Shown here in pieces: positions 1 through 11,560 of a stretch of DNA of 64,000 bases. Source of the stretch: Mauremys mutica (Eukaryota > Chordata > Testudines > Geoemydidae); assembly GCF_020497125.1 (NCBI RefSeq), contig NC_059079.1, positions 50,231,114 to 50,295,113 of the forward strand, written 5' to 3'. Positions within the stretch are counted from its first letter, which is position 1. Each line of letters opens with the position of its first letter. The notes beneath the pieces are model-generated. The model was not told the DNA's origin. It was given only the letters and a program-made list of their open reading frames with translations, and made no database searches. A program made the position numbers and the translations under genes.

Positions 1-3000
1 AAACTGCAAATGGTCACACTTCTTTTAGGCAGAAGCAAAATGCTGTCTTCCCAACTAATATGCCCAAGGACTCCACATTATTTATTTTTAGGAGCTCTCA
101 ATTTATAAACATGAATGCAGTACATAAATACTTCATACCAAGAGTTACCCAGCTGGATAAGGTTAGAGCTGGTCAAAAAATGTCCATGAAAACATTTTCT
201 CAGTGGAAAATAGCTTTTCCATGAAATGGACATTTTTTGAAAAAATGTTTGTATCTTTGTCAAAAATTTTCAAGTTTCTTTGAAAACCCCAAACAAAAAA
301 AAATGTTTTGGTTTAAAACAGAAAAGAAGTCCATTTTAAGGTGCCAGTATATATATTTACAAAGGAACATTTTAACCAAAGGAAAAATAAACCAAACCAC
401 CCATTCCCCCCCCCCCAAATAAATAAATGTTTTCCGTGGTTATTTTTCCCAGGAAAAATAATAGTTTCCTGCCCAGGGCTAATTATGAGCCACTTCCTAT
501 ATAAACATGCAGAGAGGGGGAAAAATTGAATAATGCTTTTAAAATTAATTTGCTGGAACTCCTCATTTTCCAGCTCTGCAGAATAGCAGCAGTGTGCCTG
601 AGTCAGGGGTGTGGCTTGGGAAAAGGAGAGGAGGCTGGGGATCTGTGAGATACCTGAGTCCCAATTGCATTCATTCCTAGTTGGCATCAAATGAGACCGC
701 AGCGCAAATGAGAGGTTAATGCTTTTCAAAGCAGTTGGTTCTTGACACCCACCCCCGTCACCTGCGGGGGTATATAGCTATACAACTATGGTGCCTTTTG
801 TTTTCTCTGTTCTGCAACCTTTGTATTTCCAAGCACTCTTTCGGGGCCAGGTTGAGATACCTTTTCTCATGCTGGGTAGTGACTTACTGATGAGTAGGTG
901 TCACTGAAGTCAATGCTGTGATAAGGTGTTATTAAACAGGAGTAAGGGTATCAAAGTCGCTATATGCAGACTTCAGCAGCCATTTTGTTCTGTGATCACC
1001 ACACACACACACACACACACAGTTCCCTACTAGAGAATTTATTTTTGTTTTCATTAGTTTGGTTATTCTCATAAGTTAAAACATGGTGAAATATAATTGT
1101 TTGCTCTTTGTAGAGGAATAAATGTGACCTCCCCCAGCTTCGTGGCCATGCCTCATTTTCTGTTTGGCAGAAAGATTTTGCCAAGCAGCTGGTGTGGGGA
1201 GAAAGAAAAACTTGCACAGCCACTCTTCCATTCTGAGCTGCCACTTCACCTCATTTGTAGGGGACTTCTAGTGTTATTGTCCACCATGTTGCACAGTGGG
1301 GGAGAACATAGCATCCTAAGAGATCAAGTGCAAGAGTCCCACCCACTGGGAGAAGAAGGTGCCGACTGAAGCTCCCTTTTGTCACGGGGTGCACTTGGGA
1401 GGATAACTGGAGTCTAGATTGCTGACCTCCCTGAGGGTTTCCACTGGTGAAGACAATTTCAGTTTCCAGGTTCCATATGAACCCTCATGTGGGAGTCTGC
1501 AGCGGGCAAGTGATGAATCAGATCATCCCCATATTATTCTGGCTATACCTCTACTCCAGGCATACCATCCACTTTTCAGGCTACTCTGGCCCTCCAGCAG
1601 CGACACAGTTGCAGCTGTTTTGCTCCATTTCAGCACTGTCCTGAATAGACTGGCTGCTGCTGGAGGCAGTGTCTCATACTTTATGCTGCTAAACAAGGGG
1701 TTGATCTACTCCTGATTCTCCAAAATGGAAAAACACAAGTCTCCTGTTCTAGACTGATATAGTGGGCTGTCTGTGTTTTGTACCTAGAACAAACAGATAC
1801 CTGTGTCAGATATCTGAGATGGCAGAAAAACTTATGAGTATGTGGTGTAATTTTCCAGCATGTGTTTAGCTGTTGTAGAATATTTGCTGAAAGATGTAGT
1901 ATAATGTTACAGTATCTCACTCCTGGCAAGGGTTAGGTCATCTGCGTTTTTTTGCTTATCTTTCTCGCACTGGAAAATAATAAACTAGGAAAACTGACTC
2001 CCACATTATCCTTATATAAATATTGTGCCTAGATAAAGTCTGCTAAATACTAAGCCATCTCCTGCTGTCAATACATACCCAATTTGCAGATTCACAGCAG
2101 AAAAGGTTCCTTAATTACATACTTTTGTTATACCTTTTTCTAGGCAAGCATCTCCGATGTATAAAAAACAATTAAAATTTATAACTCAACTGTCTGGTTA
2201 CTATGATACTCATTTTAGATGGACTTTTAACAATGTAACAGTACTGTGTTTGTAAAGAAGTAGATTAATGCAAATAGCCTGCAGAGAAAGATAAAACCTT
2301 CAATCTCAACAATAGGAAAAATGTTGCATTTTGATGCAATCCAATTTCAGTCTACACAAATAAACCTAAAAGGATGAGTGGATTTACTGTATAAAATATA
2401 CTGCTATCCTAACTATTGTTGTTCATATTCACCAAATTAAACTTGAGCATTCTGCTGAAGTTCTGATTTTTCCTTTTCTTAAGAAAAGCACATTCATTCC
2501 TCATGAGCCTGGATATGTACTAGCTTAGGCCTTCTCTAAGCATCAGTGAAACCAGTCTAATGTGAGTTCTATCATACATTTGTTTTTTTGTCTCCCAGTC
2601 AAACTTTGTTGAATCTTAAAATGCAATTTAGCATAATCAGGAGCAGATTTTCAAAAGAGACTCATCATGTTGGGAACTGAAGTCTTTTGAAAATCTGACC
2701 CTTATTTAGGTGCCTAAATAAGAGCTGAGTTCTTCTGAAAACTCTAGCCTAACCTGTGAAATGTAGTCCTGGTGTACCTTCATTGCTATCACTGAAGTTA
2801 CCCCAGGGATTAATTTGCCCCCATATGTTTGATCTGTTGGATGAGACTATTAATGTCTGCAAAATAACTTTCATGCATAATAGCTAGTGGGTCTGTGACC
2901 TAGTTTTAAATGAGTTGCAACAAGTGAAGGTAATACAGTATAGTAGAGAATGGTAGGAGCGATGACAAGGGATTACTGTGATAAGAGCACTTGGTTAGCT

Positions 3001-3386
3001 ACCTTTAAGGATTTTATTAAATACAGAACTTGTGTGTTCATGCAAATTCAGCTTTGAAAGTGACCTGGCCATTCAGATTTGAATGAGTATTGTGTGGTTT
3101 GGCAAATAGCAGTGTGGGCTTGGAAGGAGAGTGCTGGTGTTATTGTTGATGTAGGAAAGGCTAGGTGAGCCATTTTATCTATAATGTTTTTATCGTAGTC
3201 TTGATACTCATAAAACTGTGTAATCCTGTATGGAGTCACATTTAACTCTGTTCCATAAGTTCTGGCTGTGAGTTCCACAAGCTAGTTATGCATCTGCAAC
3301 TTTAACCCTCACCCCCCTTTTATATTTTTTAAACCTTGTTACTTTTCATTGTTTCGTTAGAAGACCCCTTTTGTTTTTGTAAAAAC
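1..3386. other. Gene-free stretch with old repeat debris
   Basis: I see no gene. A T/A-rich stretch at about 150-345, rich in AAAATTTT-type words, resembles another at 16735-16870 and is probably an old interspersed repeat that I cannot name. A C-run lies near 405-416 and a (CA)11 microsatellite at 1000-1021. Segments near 870-985 and 2640-2740 have the 'actgaagtcaatg' or 'ttgaaaatctgaccc' look of ancient amniote inverted repeats. The small reading frames here show no family signature. Confidence 0.5.
1000..1021. repeat. (CA)n microsatellite
   Basis: Eleven uninterrupted CA units, a simple dinucleotide repeat likely to vary in length between individuals. Confidence 0.95.
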
Positions 3387-3625
3387 AACAAGGAGTCCTT
3401 GTGGCACCTTAAAGACTAATCCATTTATTTGAGCATAAGCTTTTGTGGGCTAGAACCCACTTCATCAGATGCATGGAGTGGAAAATACAGGAGCAGGTAT
3501 AAATACATGAAAGGATGGGAGTTGCCTTACCAAATGTAAGGTCAGTCTAAGGAAAAATAACTTTTGAAGTGGTAATGAGAGTTTCCCATTTCAGACAGTT
3601 GACAAGAAGGTGTGAGTAACCTATC
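3387..3625 (+). repeat. Left pLTR of the Penelope-like element
   Basis: Starts at 'acaaggagtccttgtggcac' and runs to the 'acagttgacaagaaggt' block. Its reverse complement is found at 4227-4495 with scattered substitutions and an indel of about 30 bp near the middle. Confidence 0.8.
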
Positions 3626-3655
3626 CTGAAAGACAATCCCTCACTCTCACAGACC

Positions 3656-4097
3656 TTGGGAGACAGGCCAGTCCTCACTTACAGACAGCCCCACAACCTG
3701 AAACAAATACTTACCAGCAACTACACACCGCACAACAAAAACACCAACCCAGGAACCAAACCTTGCAACAAACCCTGGTGCCAACTCTGTCCACATATCT
3801 ATTCAAGGGACACCATCATAGGACCTAACCACATCAGCGACACCAGTCGGGGCTCGTTCACCCTGCACATCTACCAATGTGATATATGCCATCATGTGCC
3901 AGCAATGCCCCTCTGCCATGTACATTGGCCAAACCGGACAGTCTCTACGCAAAAGAATAAATGGATATAAATCTGACATCAGGAATCATAACATTCAAAA
4001 ACCAGTAGGAGAACACTTCAATCTCTCTGGTCACTCAATAACAGATCTAAAAGTGGCAATTCTTCAACAAAAAATGTCAAAAAAGACTCCAATGTGA
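3656..4097 (+). pseudogene. GIY-YIG endonuclease of a Penelope-like element, frameshifted fragment
   Basis: The domain is read in two overlapping frames. Frame one (3656-3970) carries the cysteine cluster CNKPWCQLCPHI, which matches the zinc-binding motif that precedes the nuclease in Penelope proteins. Frame two (3879-4097) carries the nuclease core: IYAIMCQQC, then MYIGQTGQSLRKRI, then EHFNLSGH. The YIG tyrosine, the downstream arginine and the C-terminal histidine region are visible. One frame change near 3880 splits the domain and the frame ends at a TGA at 4095. No reverse transcriptase lies upstream, so this is a 5'-truncated copy. It is translated toward the right-hand pLTR, as expected for the 3' end of such an element. 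No function is expected today. Confidence 0.8.
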
Positions 4098-4226
4098 AAC
4101 TCCAGAACTGGAATTAATTTGCAAACTGGACACCATCAGATTAGGCCTGAATAAAGACTGGGAGTGGTTGGGTCATTACAAAACCTAACCTTAATTTCCC
4201 CAATACTAATTTCCCCCTACTGTTAC

Positions 4227-4495
4227 TCATACCTTCTTGTCAACTGTCTGAAATGGGCCACTCTCATTACCACCTCAAAAGTTATTTTTCCTCCCTTTGT
4301 ATCCTGCTGTTAATTGAATTGTCTCATTAGACTGAGCTCACACTTGGTAAGGCAATTTCCATCCTTTCATGTATTTATACCTGCTCCTGTATTTTCCACT
4401 CCATGCATCCGATGAAGTGGGTTCTAGCCCACGAAAGCTTAGGCCCAAATAAATTTGTTAGTCTCTAAGGTGCCACAAGGACTCCTCATTGTTTT
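4227..4495 (-). repeat. Right pLTR, inverted relative to the left
   Basis: Reverse-complement partner of 3387-3625. Shared blocks include the tgcatggagtgg / ccactccatgca pair and the aatacatgaaagg / cctttcatgtatt pair. It has about 30 bp near 4300 that the left copy lacks. Confidence 0.8.
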
Positions 4496-4550
4496 TGTTG
4501 ATACAGACTAACACGGTTACCACTCTGAAACCTCTATTTTTGTGTTAGAG

Positions 4551-4881
4551 CAGGGATTGGCAGCCTTTGGCACGCAGCTCGCCAGGGTAAGCACCCTGGT
4601 AGGTCGGGCCAGTTTGTTTACCTGCCGTGTCTGCAGGTTCGGCCAATCACAGCTCCCACTGCCCGCGGTTCGCCGTCCGAGGCCAATGGGGGCTGCGGGA
4701 AGCAGTGCAGGCTGCGGGATATGCTGGCTGCCACTTCCCGCCACCCCCATGGCCTGGAGCGCGAACTGCAGCCAGTGGAAGCCGTGATCAGCTGAACCTG
4801 TGGACGCGACAGGTAAACAAACCGGCCCGGCCACCACAGTGCTTACCCTGGTGGGCCGCATGTCAAAGGTTGCCAATTCTG
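4551..4881. mobile_element. hAT-type MITE with perfect 8-bp TSD
   Basis: The 331-bp element begins CAGGGATTGGCAGCCTTTGG and ends with the near complement CAAAGGTTGCCAATTCTG. It is flanked on both sides by TGTTAGAG (4543-4550 and 4882-4889). CAG ends and an 8-bp duplication define hAT-superfamily insertions. The interior is GC-rich, has no transposase frame, and carries subterminal inverted repeats. It must have moved in trans. Confidence 0.92.
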
Positions 4882-4889
4882 TGTTAGAG

Positions 4890-7439
4890 GAAAGGGTAAA
4901 TAAGAGTCCCCAGTTCACCTTGTCTACACCATTACATTATTTTAGATGCAGAATTTTAAATCACTCTCTGCATGTATCTTCTCTTCCCCAGAGAGCAGTC
5001 TAATGCCTTGTGCATTCCATACTGCTGCTGGTGCTGCTAATACTGGTCTTCACAGGGCACTTACCACAAGTGGGCACTAGATTTCTCACATCTGCCCCCC
5101 GCTGCCCCCGTGCAAATGGAAGCAGAAAGGTTCCCTTTCACCCTCTTCCCCCAATAACTGAGCCCACCCACAAGCAGTCAGAATGTGTCTTATGGTAGAT
5201 AGCAAAGGGAAGAACTAAATCAAGCCCTCTCCAAAGATATTATGATACAAAGCCTTGGTTTGTGATGAACTAGTTAGGAAATTACAAACCATGCCTGGCT
5301 TATGTACCTTGGAAAAAAATAAAGCAAGCTTGGTTCTGTCGAGCATCAGTATTGACACTGCGGCTGATGCCATTGCATTAACTGAGTCATTGTTGTGTGG
5401 CTGTGCAAGTTTCTATGTTCATTTCCTGTTTATTGCTGTTGGCCTTTTGGGAAGAAGATAATGCCCTATACCAGGCCCCAGGTGCTAATGAACAAGCTCT
5501 CTGCCATTCGGACATGTAGTAAACCATTGAAGAGATACCTCCAGGAAAAAAAAAAAAGAAATTACCCGGTTGTTGCTAAAGGTTCAGTGAGCTTGGCAAC
5601 TTTGATTATTACAGCTGTTCTTCATTTTACAAGGAAAAAATAAGCTTAACAAGCTGTCCAATGGGAAACTAGGAGCAGTTGTTGTTTTGTTTTGTTTTTT
5701 TGTTTTGTTTTGGTTTTTTTAGGCCATTTATCAAATTATTTGGAACACTTTCTTCTTTGAAGAGCATTTCAGAGAAGAGAAAAATACTTTGCCTGAACTT
5801 TTATAGCTATCTCCTTATCAATAAGCTCTCCCCTGTTCCTTTTATTTCTCTTGTGTACCTTATAGCTACTGGTGAGTAACACAGGAACAAAATGAAAAGA
5901 GTGCTGTGAACTTCAGTAATTTATCTAGACTCAATGCATTAGCACTGCAGGAAAAGCTGAGTGGTAGAAATTCATGGACAATTTTCTCTATAAAATATTG
6001 CATAGGAAACTGGCACACAAGACACAAACACACTAGTGTTTTCTCTTTTGGGGTGTGTGTGGATGTGGGTGATGGTTCAACTTTCAAGAGTTTGTAGGCA
6101 ATATCCACTTCATTTTCCCCCCCACAGAACCCACTGCCAAGTTTCAGGATATCATGAGGTGTTGACTTCACTGTGGGGAAAACTAGAGTGGGCTTCTCTG
6201 TGACTTTGCATGGGCCCTTGCTTGGAAAATTAAATAGGAGGCTTTAATCTTTGTAATATAAGTAATTAACCTAAGAGATTTAAGACAAAATTTTGGGTTA
6301 TCTTACCCAGGGGTGCAAGGGCAAATGAGGTAACCCCTGACTCCTCTGCACGGGTGGCTGGCATCATGGGTCAAAGCATGGGGTTCGGGCAACCTCTGCT
6401 AGGCTGGAATTCTCTCCCCACCAACCCCCATTGACCCATGCAAGTGGGTGGAGAGTGTCTGGGCAGGAAGTAGATGGAGGTTTGTCTCTGCCCCTCCAAT
6501 GCATCAGCTAGCACAGCTGAGGAGATAGATTACTTCCTGCTCTGTGCTATGCTCAGAAAAGAGCTAGTGCAGATTATTTCCTCTGCAGAGCAAGACAGGA
6601 AACCAGAGACTGAACTGTGACTGAGTAACAATTTGATCCCTGGTTTGCTCTTGAGAGAGCAAAACTATATGCTATCCCTCAGTCAGGGCACAAATCCACA
6701 ATTTTTAGTAAATATAGTCTGATCACCACATCTATTAAAGTCTTATAAATAATGCCTTTAAGTTTATTATATTAAACTTCTTTATTTATTTTGCAAACCA
6801 GTTTTCTTGGCAGGAGGGACCCAGACTAGCGAGCCCTTCCATAAAGGAGTCTGAAGGGGAAAAAATGCTATTTTGACCTTCAGTTGCTGATTTGATTTTA
6901 AAAAACAACAACAAACAACCAAAACATGCACAAAAATAGGAATACTGGTCAATTCAATCAAACCTCAAAGGTTAATCTACTTCCCAGAAGAATGTTCCTT
7001 TACTGTGCATTTTTTAGTATTTGATGGGTTTTTTCCTTTATGAGCAATAGACTTATAGTACCATTGTTTGACCATTATAAACTCTTCAGGCTTGCTTTGA
7101 AATTAGTTTGCCATCATAATTTGACCTTTTAAATGTGTGCAATGCAGTTTTTCATCATCTTGACATAGTAGTATGGTTTACATGGAGTTGGACTGATAGC
7201 TTTGTGAGTTCATGGTGATAACTGTAAATATCCTTATTCATGTGAACGCTCTAAATAAAAGAACAGAAATGGGATGTGTCACTGTGTATGTATGATTCTG
7301 GTAGTAGCTCATAATATAACACAATGTATAACACAATGTATAATATAACATAATGTAACACAATATCTGCATTTTTAGACCTGATTTACAGAGGGACATT
7401 ACATGGTATCTGGTAGTATAGAATAACATAATACAGAAG
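4890..7439. other. Gene-free stretch
   Basis: No gene or classified element was recognised. A TTTTG-rich simple stretch lies at about 5685-5720. Short open frames lack any domain signature. Confidence 0.45.
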
Positions 7440-7575
7440 TAGATTGTAAATTCTTTGGGGGCAGGGACTGTTTATTTTTCCTGTGTTTGTACAACACTTG
7501 GCACAATAGGGTCTTGTGTCCTTGAGTGAGTCTTCTAGGAACTAGTGGAATCCAAATTATTATTAATAATAATGA
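7440..7575 (+). repeat. Amniote MIR/L2-like 3' tail
   Basis: Contains the characteristic order 'ttggggcagggact', 'gtacaacacttggcacaat', 'tctagga' and a TAA-rich end. This matches the tail of the old MIR-like SINE common in reptiles and birds. Related copies are at 33175-33412 and, reversed, at 58600-58920. Confidence 0.55.
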
Positions 7576-10500
7576 ATAATTAATGATGCAAATCCTCTTC
7601 CCAATGTTTCTTGAAAACACAATAGCTATGTTTTCAGTACAAAACATTTCAGTCTGCCAAGTGGTGCAGATAAGGAATAAAAGGCCAGATGAGCCACTAC
7701 ATTACAGCTCCTTTGTACCTTTTGGGGTGCAAATGGGCTGTAATCTAGCTACTGGTGCCCATCTGAGAATTACCTGTCAGATAAGAACTCCCTGTTCCCA
7801 TAGCTATAACACTGCTGAGACTGTGACTATGGACTCTCCCCTGCTTGCATGACATAGGGAGTAGAGATGATCAGATAAGGGACTGAGTAATCACTGACTG
7901 ACTTAGGGGTCCATTAAGGACCCTATGTTAGTGGCACAACTTTGAGCAGCTCCACAGCTGTGGTAGGTAGTCTCAGGGTTCACCCTGAGAATCATAAAGC
8001 CATACCCGGCTTCCTAATGCCTCCTGCATTAAGCAGTGCTCTGATGCAGGAGATAATCTAATCCTCAGCGATGACAATTTACATCCTCTAAGGATCTGCA
8101 CTGCCGTCTTTCTGCTCTTTAAAAATAAAGTTATCTAGACAAAAGCCATCTGAAAAGCTCAAATAGATGGGAAAATAAATTCTTTATTTCATTGCTTTAA
8201 TTTCAAATAAGACAACTTGCCCAAAAATGTACAGGCAGAAATACTTGTAAAAAGCCCCAGTGAAACAGAGCTAGATTATCAAATATATTTCACAGTACTG
8301 TTCAAGATGAAAAAAAACAAACACAGATATTACAACATTGCCCCTTAAAAGAAAGGGGATGGTGACTCACTGTGCCATGGACCACAATCTAGACCAATGT
8401 CTCTATACACAAAACATCTGGATACAGGTTACCAGTCATATCCTGCCCTAAAATAGAACTTTTAAAAGAGCATCACTGCTCAGAAAGTTGCAAGATTAGT
8501 CTGAAATTATCAAAATAGGGAGTTTGATTTATGAAGTTTAGAATTCAACTATGGTAAGGGAAAAAAACAACCAAACAAAAACCCCAGAAAACAAACACCC
8601 ACACACCCACACACACCTAACTTAAGGTTAACCCAAGCTGTAGGGAAGTTACTAGCACATCTGTAGTGTAAACTGTGCAATGTTTTTTCTCCAATGCTTA
8701 GAGCCCTCTTTCTCACCTATCAACATTTCTGAGCTGTTGATCTGTCCGCAGATTGCAATTTGTAATCACCAGATATTGAGATTTAGACTTGGCAGTTTTG
8801 AAGAGGTCACAGAGTATTCCTGGAGGGAAACATTATTCACTTCAAGATATCTAGTGTGTTGGCATACATAATTAAAAAGCTGTTCAGACAATTACTCCAA
8901 TTAGCTAGTATCTCTTTCAGACTGCGAGCTTGGATGGAGCTACAGTAACTCTACTAGTGGGAGAACACTGTGCATAAGATTATACATTTCTTGCCCATAA
9001 GGCCTTTGCCAGGCATATATGCCACATGTCAGCTATCCGTTAGTAACAACTGGTGGATAGCCAGGTCAGCCCCCAGACAGATCTCAGTTTTTCATCTATC
9101 TCCTTTGCTATGGCAATATCCCTTTCTATCTGCTTCTCATCACTTCTGTTCCTTATACAGATGGGCCTTGAGCAGCAAGAGCTAAAGCAATGGTCTTTAC
9201 AAAAAAAACAAAACGAGGCCACTTGTGTGAGGGTAGGACTTGGTGTTATTCCAAGACATTCGTTAACATCTACATTGCTGGATGAATAAAAACCACTTCA
9301 TATGCAATCACTCAGCTTTATCCCCTGTGTGATGAAAGTTCATAAAATGTCTCTTATCTTCCTAGACCTGCTGTGACTGGTAATTGTCTGCACTGTCCTA
9401 CCAGATTTAAACTTTGTATACTATGTATTTATGGGCCTGATCAATGGAAGTTGAGGCCACGTGGCCTTTGCAGGATCAGGGTCTATACTTCAACTATCAC
9501 CCTGAAACCATTACTCTTCTTTCCTAACCTCACGTATGCTTGCCTCCCTTAAAAAAATAATGTAATGTTTGTGGAATGTGACAGATTACAGCTGGAGAAA
9601 TTCCACACCACTAATTTAACCACTTGAACAGGTACAGCTCTGGCAGTGGCAGTGAGTATCCCTAGCCCTCCATCTGCATGCCTCAGGCTTGTCCTGGAAA
9701 GGCTGCTTCTAGAGGTTTCCACTGCAACTGCTAGCAAGGGCGCCAATTGTGGTGGTGAAATTGTTATAGCAAAGACCTAAGCTCTAGGCTCATTTATTTT
9801 AAGTGCCTAAGTGGTTTAGGAGTTTAGGTTCAATTTTCCAAAAAGTCACTTTGGGGCTTAAGAGCCTGGTCTCATTGAAATTAAATGGGACTTGGATTCC
9901 TAAGTAATGTAGGTGTATTAAACATTTTACTCTATTTCTCATTCATCATTTCTTGAGTCATCCAGTTTATCATAAAAGCGTCAAAAATATATGCAGTAAA
10001 TACTGTATCATCAGTTACAAAATTGAACAGGATATTAGAAATGTTTTATTGTCATGTCTGTAGAGATGTAGCTGTCAGGAAGTATGCAATTCTGATCAAA
10101 ATGTAACTAAACCCTGGCGTTACTGCTAACCACAAGAGAGGTTATTACTTGCCTTTTTCTCATAGAGAGAGGGGAATCATCCTAATGTTTGTTTTAGTTA
10201 ATATTTCTATTTTCTAAATCTTTGATAGTTTGATTTGTATAAAAAGGGAGAAACTAGCGAATTAGACTAACCAACTAAATCCATAAGTTATTAACTGTAG
10301 ATAGAAAAGGGGGCATTAAAGCTGATTCTATTGAAGTTTACACCCTTTTCTTTTAGATTTTCTTTACCTTCATATCACTACCACTGCATACATATACACT
10401 GGATCTAACATTCTCAAGAATATTGAAAATCCCCTACATCTTACAGTTCAAATAGGACTATCTCTTGCTTTCCATCTGTCTATATAGGTTCTCATACCAT

Positions 10501-10804
10501 GCTCATTGCCACACTATTGGAGAGCCTTAATCCACACCATCTTGTGTTATAACCTTTCCAGATGTTACAGGCTAGTAAGTAGGGACAATATTGGGAGAAA
10601 ATCCTAGGTATTACAGGAAATGGAGGTGATGAATTAGTAGGAGTTGTGGTAAGGAACTCATAGTTAGTCATTTGACTTTCTTTTTCTCCTCTCTACCTGA
10701 GTGTCGGTTAATTGGACAGAAAACCGACTTTGTTCTAGCTTTTGTCATACCTCACTACACCGGCTATCTTTTAAAAACTGTTTTTAGCTGTGTATCTTTC
10801 TGCT
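7576..10804. other. Gene-free stretch
   Basis: I see no gene here. There are A/C-rich simple runs at about 8560-8615 and a diverged segment at 9780-9905 resembling the old amniote inverted-repeat families. Confidence 0.45.
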
Positions 10805-10823
10805 TCTGTGCGTAAGGAGCTGT

Positions 10824-11015
10824 ATTTGATTTCTGGTTTGTTTTTTGTTTTGTTTGTTTTTAAGCAGACATTCCATATGCAGAAGACAACTTGTCCATGG
10901 TGACCAGCTGTGCTAAGCTCCAACTATCCATCTGTACCCGTCTTAACACAGTGTAGCTCTTTGTCTTCCTCTGGTGGCTAGACCATTTACAGAGGTTTAT
11001 GAAGCTGCTACTGTC
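10824..11015 (-). mobile_element. Unclassified retroposed insert with 19-bp TSD
   Basis: The 19-mer TCTGTGCGTAAGGAGCTGT occurs exactly at 10805-10823 and again at 11016-11034. Between them are 192 bp that begin, on the plus strand, with a T/G-rich run (about 10835-10862), which on the minus strand is an A-rich tail. A long exact TSD plus a terminal A-rich tail is the mark of LINE-mediated retroposition, with the insert on the minus strand. I do not recognise the body. A tRNA-derived SINE or a retrocopied small RNA are the best guesses. Confidence 0.7.
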
Positions 11016-11034
11016 TCTGTGCGTAAGGAGCTGT

Positions 11035-11110
11035 TACTTTAGCTCAAGCCATAGAAAGGCATGCTTATAAATCAAGAAGTCCTGGGTTCAGCCCTTTCTG
11101 ATGAATTGAC
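11035..11110 (+). repeat. tRNA-derived SINE-like fragment
   Basis: Contains a box A-like 'tttagctcaagccatag' followed about 45 bp later by a box B-like 'ggttcagccc', the layout of a tRNA-related SINE head. It is the target into which the 10824-11015 element inserted. Family not identified. Confidence 0.4.
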
Positions 11111-11339
11111 AAGGAGCATTAAGACATAGCTGTGGTACTGAGCTGCAGTGTAGCTGGGTTAGCACTGAGAGATGGAAGACAGGAAAAGAATTGGGTTGAT
11201 TTATTTTCTGACACTGCTGAAAGCCATTTTTCTTTGCTGATACAATGTACATGTAAGATATAGTCTGTTTGTCCTTTATTAGTTGTATTCATTGTCCTTG
11301 CATACTGCAACCACACATTGTAATAAAAACTGCCTAAGC

Positions 11340-11560
11340 ACTGCGTGTTGCAACTAATGTACTGATAAAGGACTGCTCATTACCATCCTTCATATTCATT
11401 AATACGTGCAGCTGTCCTCTGAGTCAGTTCTGAACCAATTCCCCAGCCTTCTGTTTGGGAGCACTCTGCTGCTGAAGGGGCCATCATTTTGATGAGATGT
11501 AAAACTGAGGTCTTGACCACTCCTGTCCATTAAATACTCCATGGCACTTTTTGCAAGAGT
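11340..11560 (+). repeat. L2-type conserved 3' tail, old copy
   Basis: The string 'gatgagatgtaaaactgagg', followed by 'tgaccactcctgtccatta' and 'ggcactttttgcaagagta', matches a tail shared by ancient vertebrate LINE/SINE families. Family assignment is from memory of the motif only. Confidence 0.4.

Larger units (their letters stand above)
3387..4535 (+). mobile_element. Penelope-like element, truncated, with inverted terminal repeats
   Basis: Two copies of the same roughly 240-bp sequence face each other at about 3387-3625 and 4227-4495, with a broken GIY-YIG endonuclease between them. Penelope-like elements are retroelements that encode a reverse transcriptase joined to a C-terminal GIY-YIG nuclease, and their terminal repeats (pLTRs) can be direct or inverted. 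The reverse transcriptase is absent, so only the endonuclease end survives. The right side carries an extra tail (4496-4535, containing 'acagactaacacgg') that also flanks the other copies of this family at 13567 and 26684. A convincing target duplication was not found; TTTTTGT occurs on both sides but is too simple to rely on. Confidence 0.8.

Noticed and set aside
313..729. 138-codon minus-strand open frame
   Set aside because: Crosses low-complexity C- and A-rich sequence, has no domain and no splice context.
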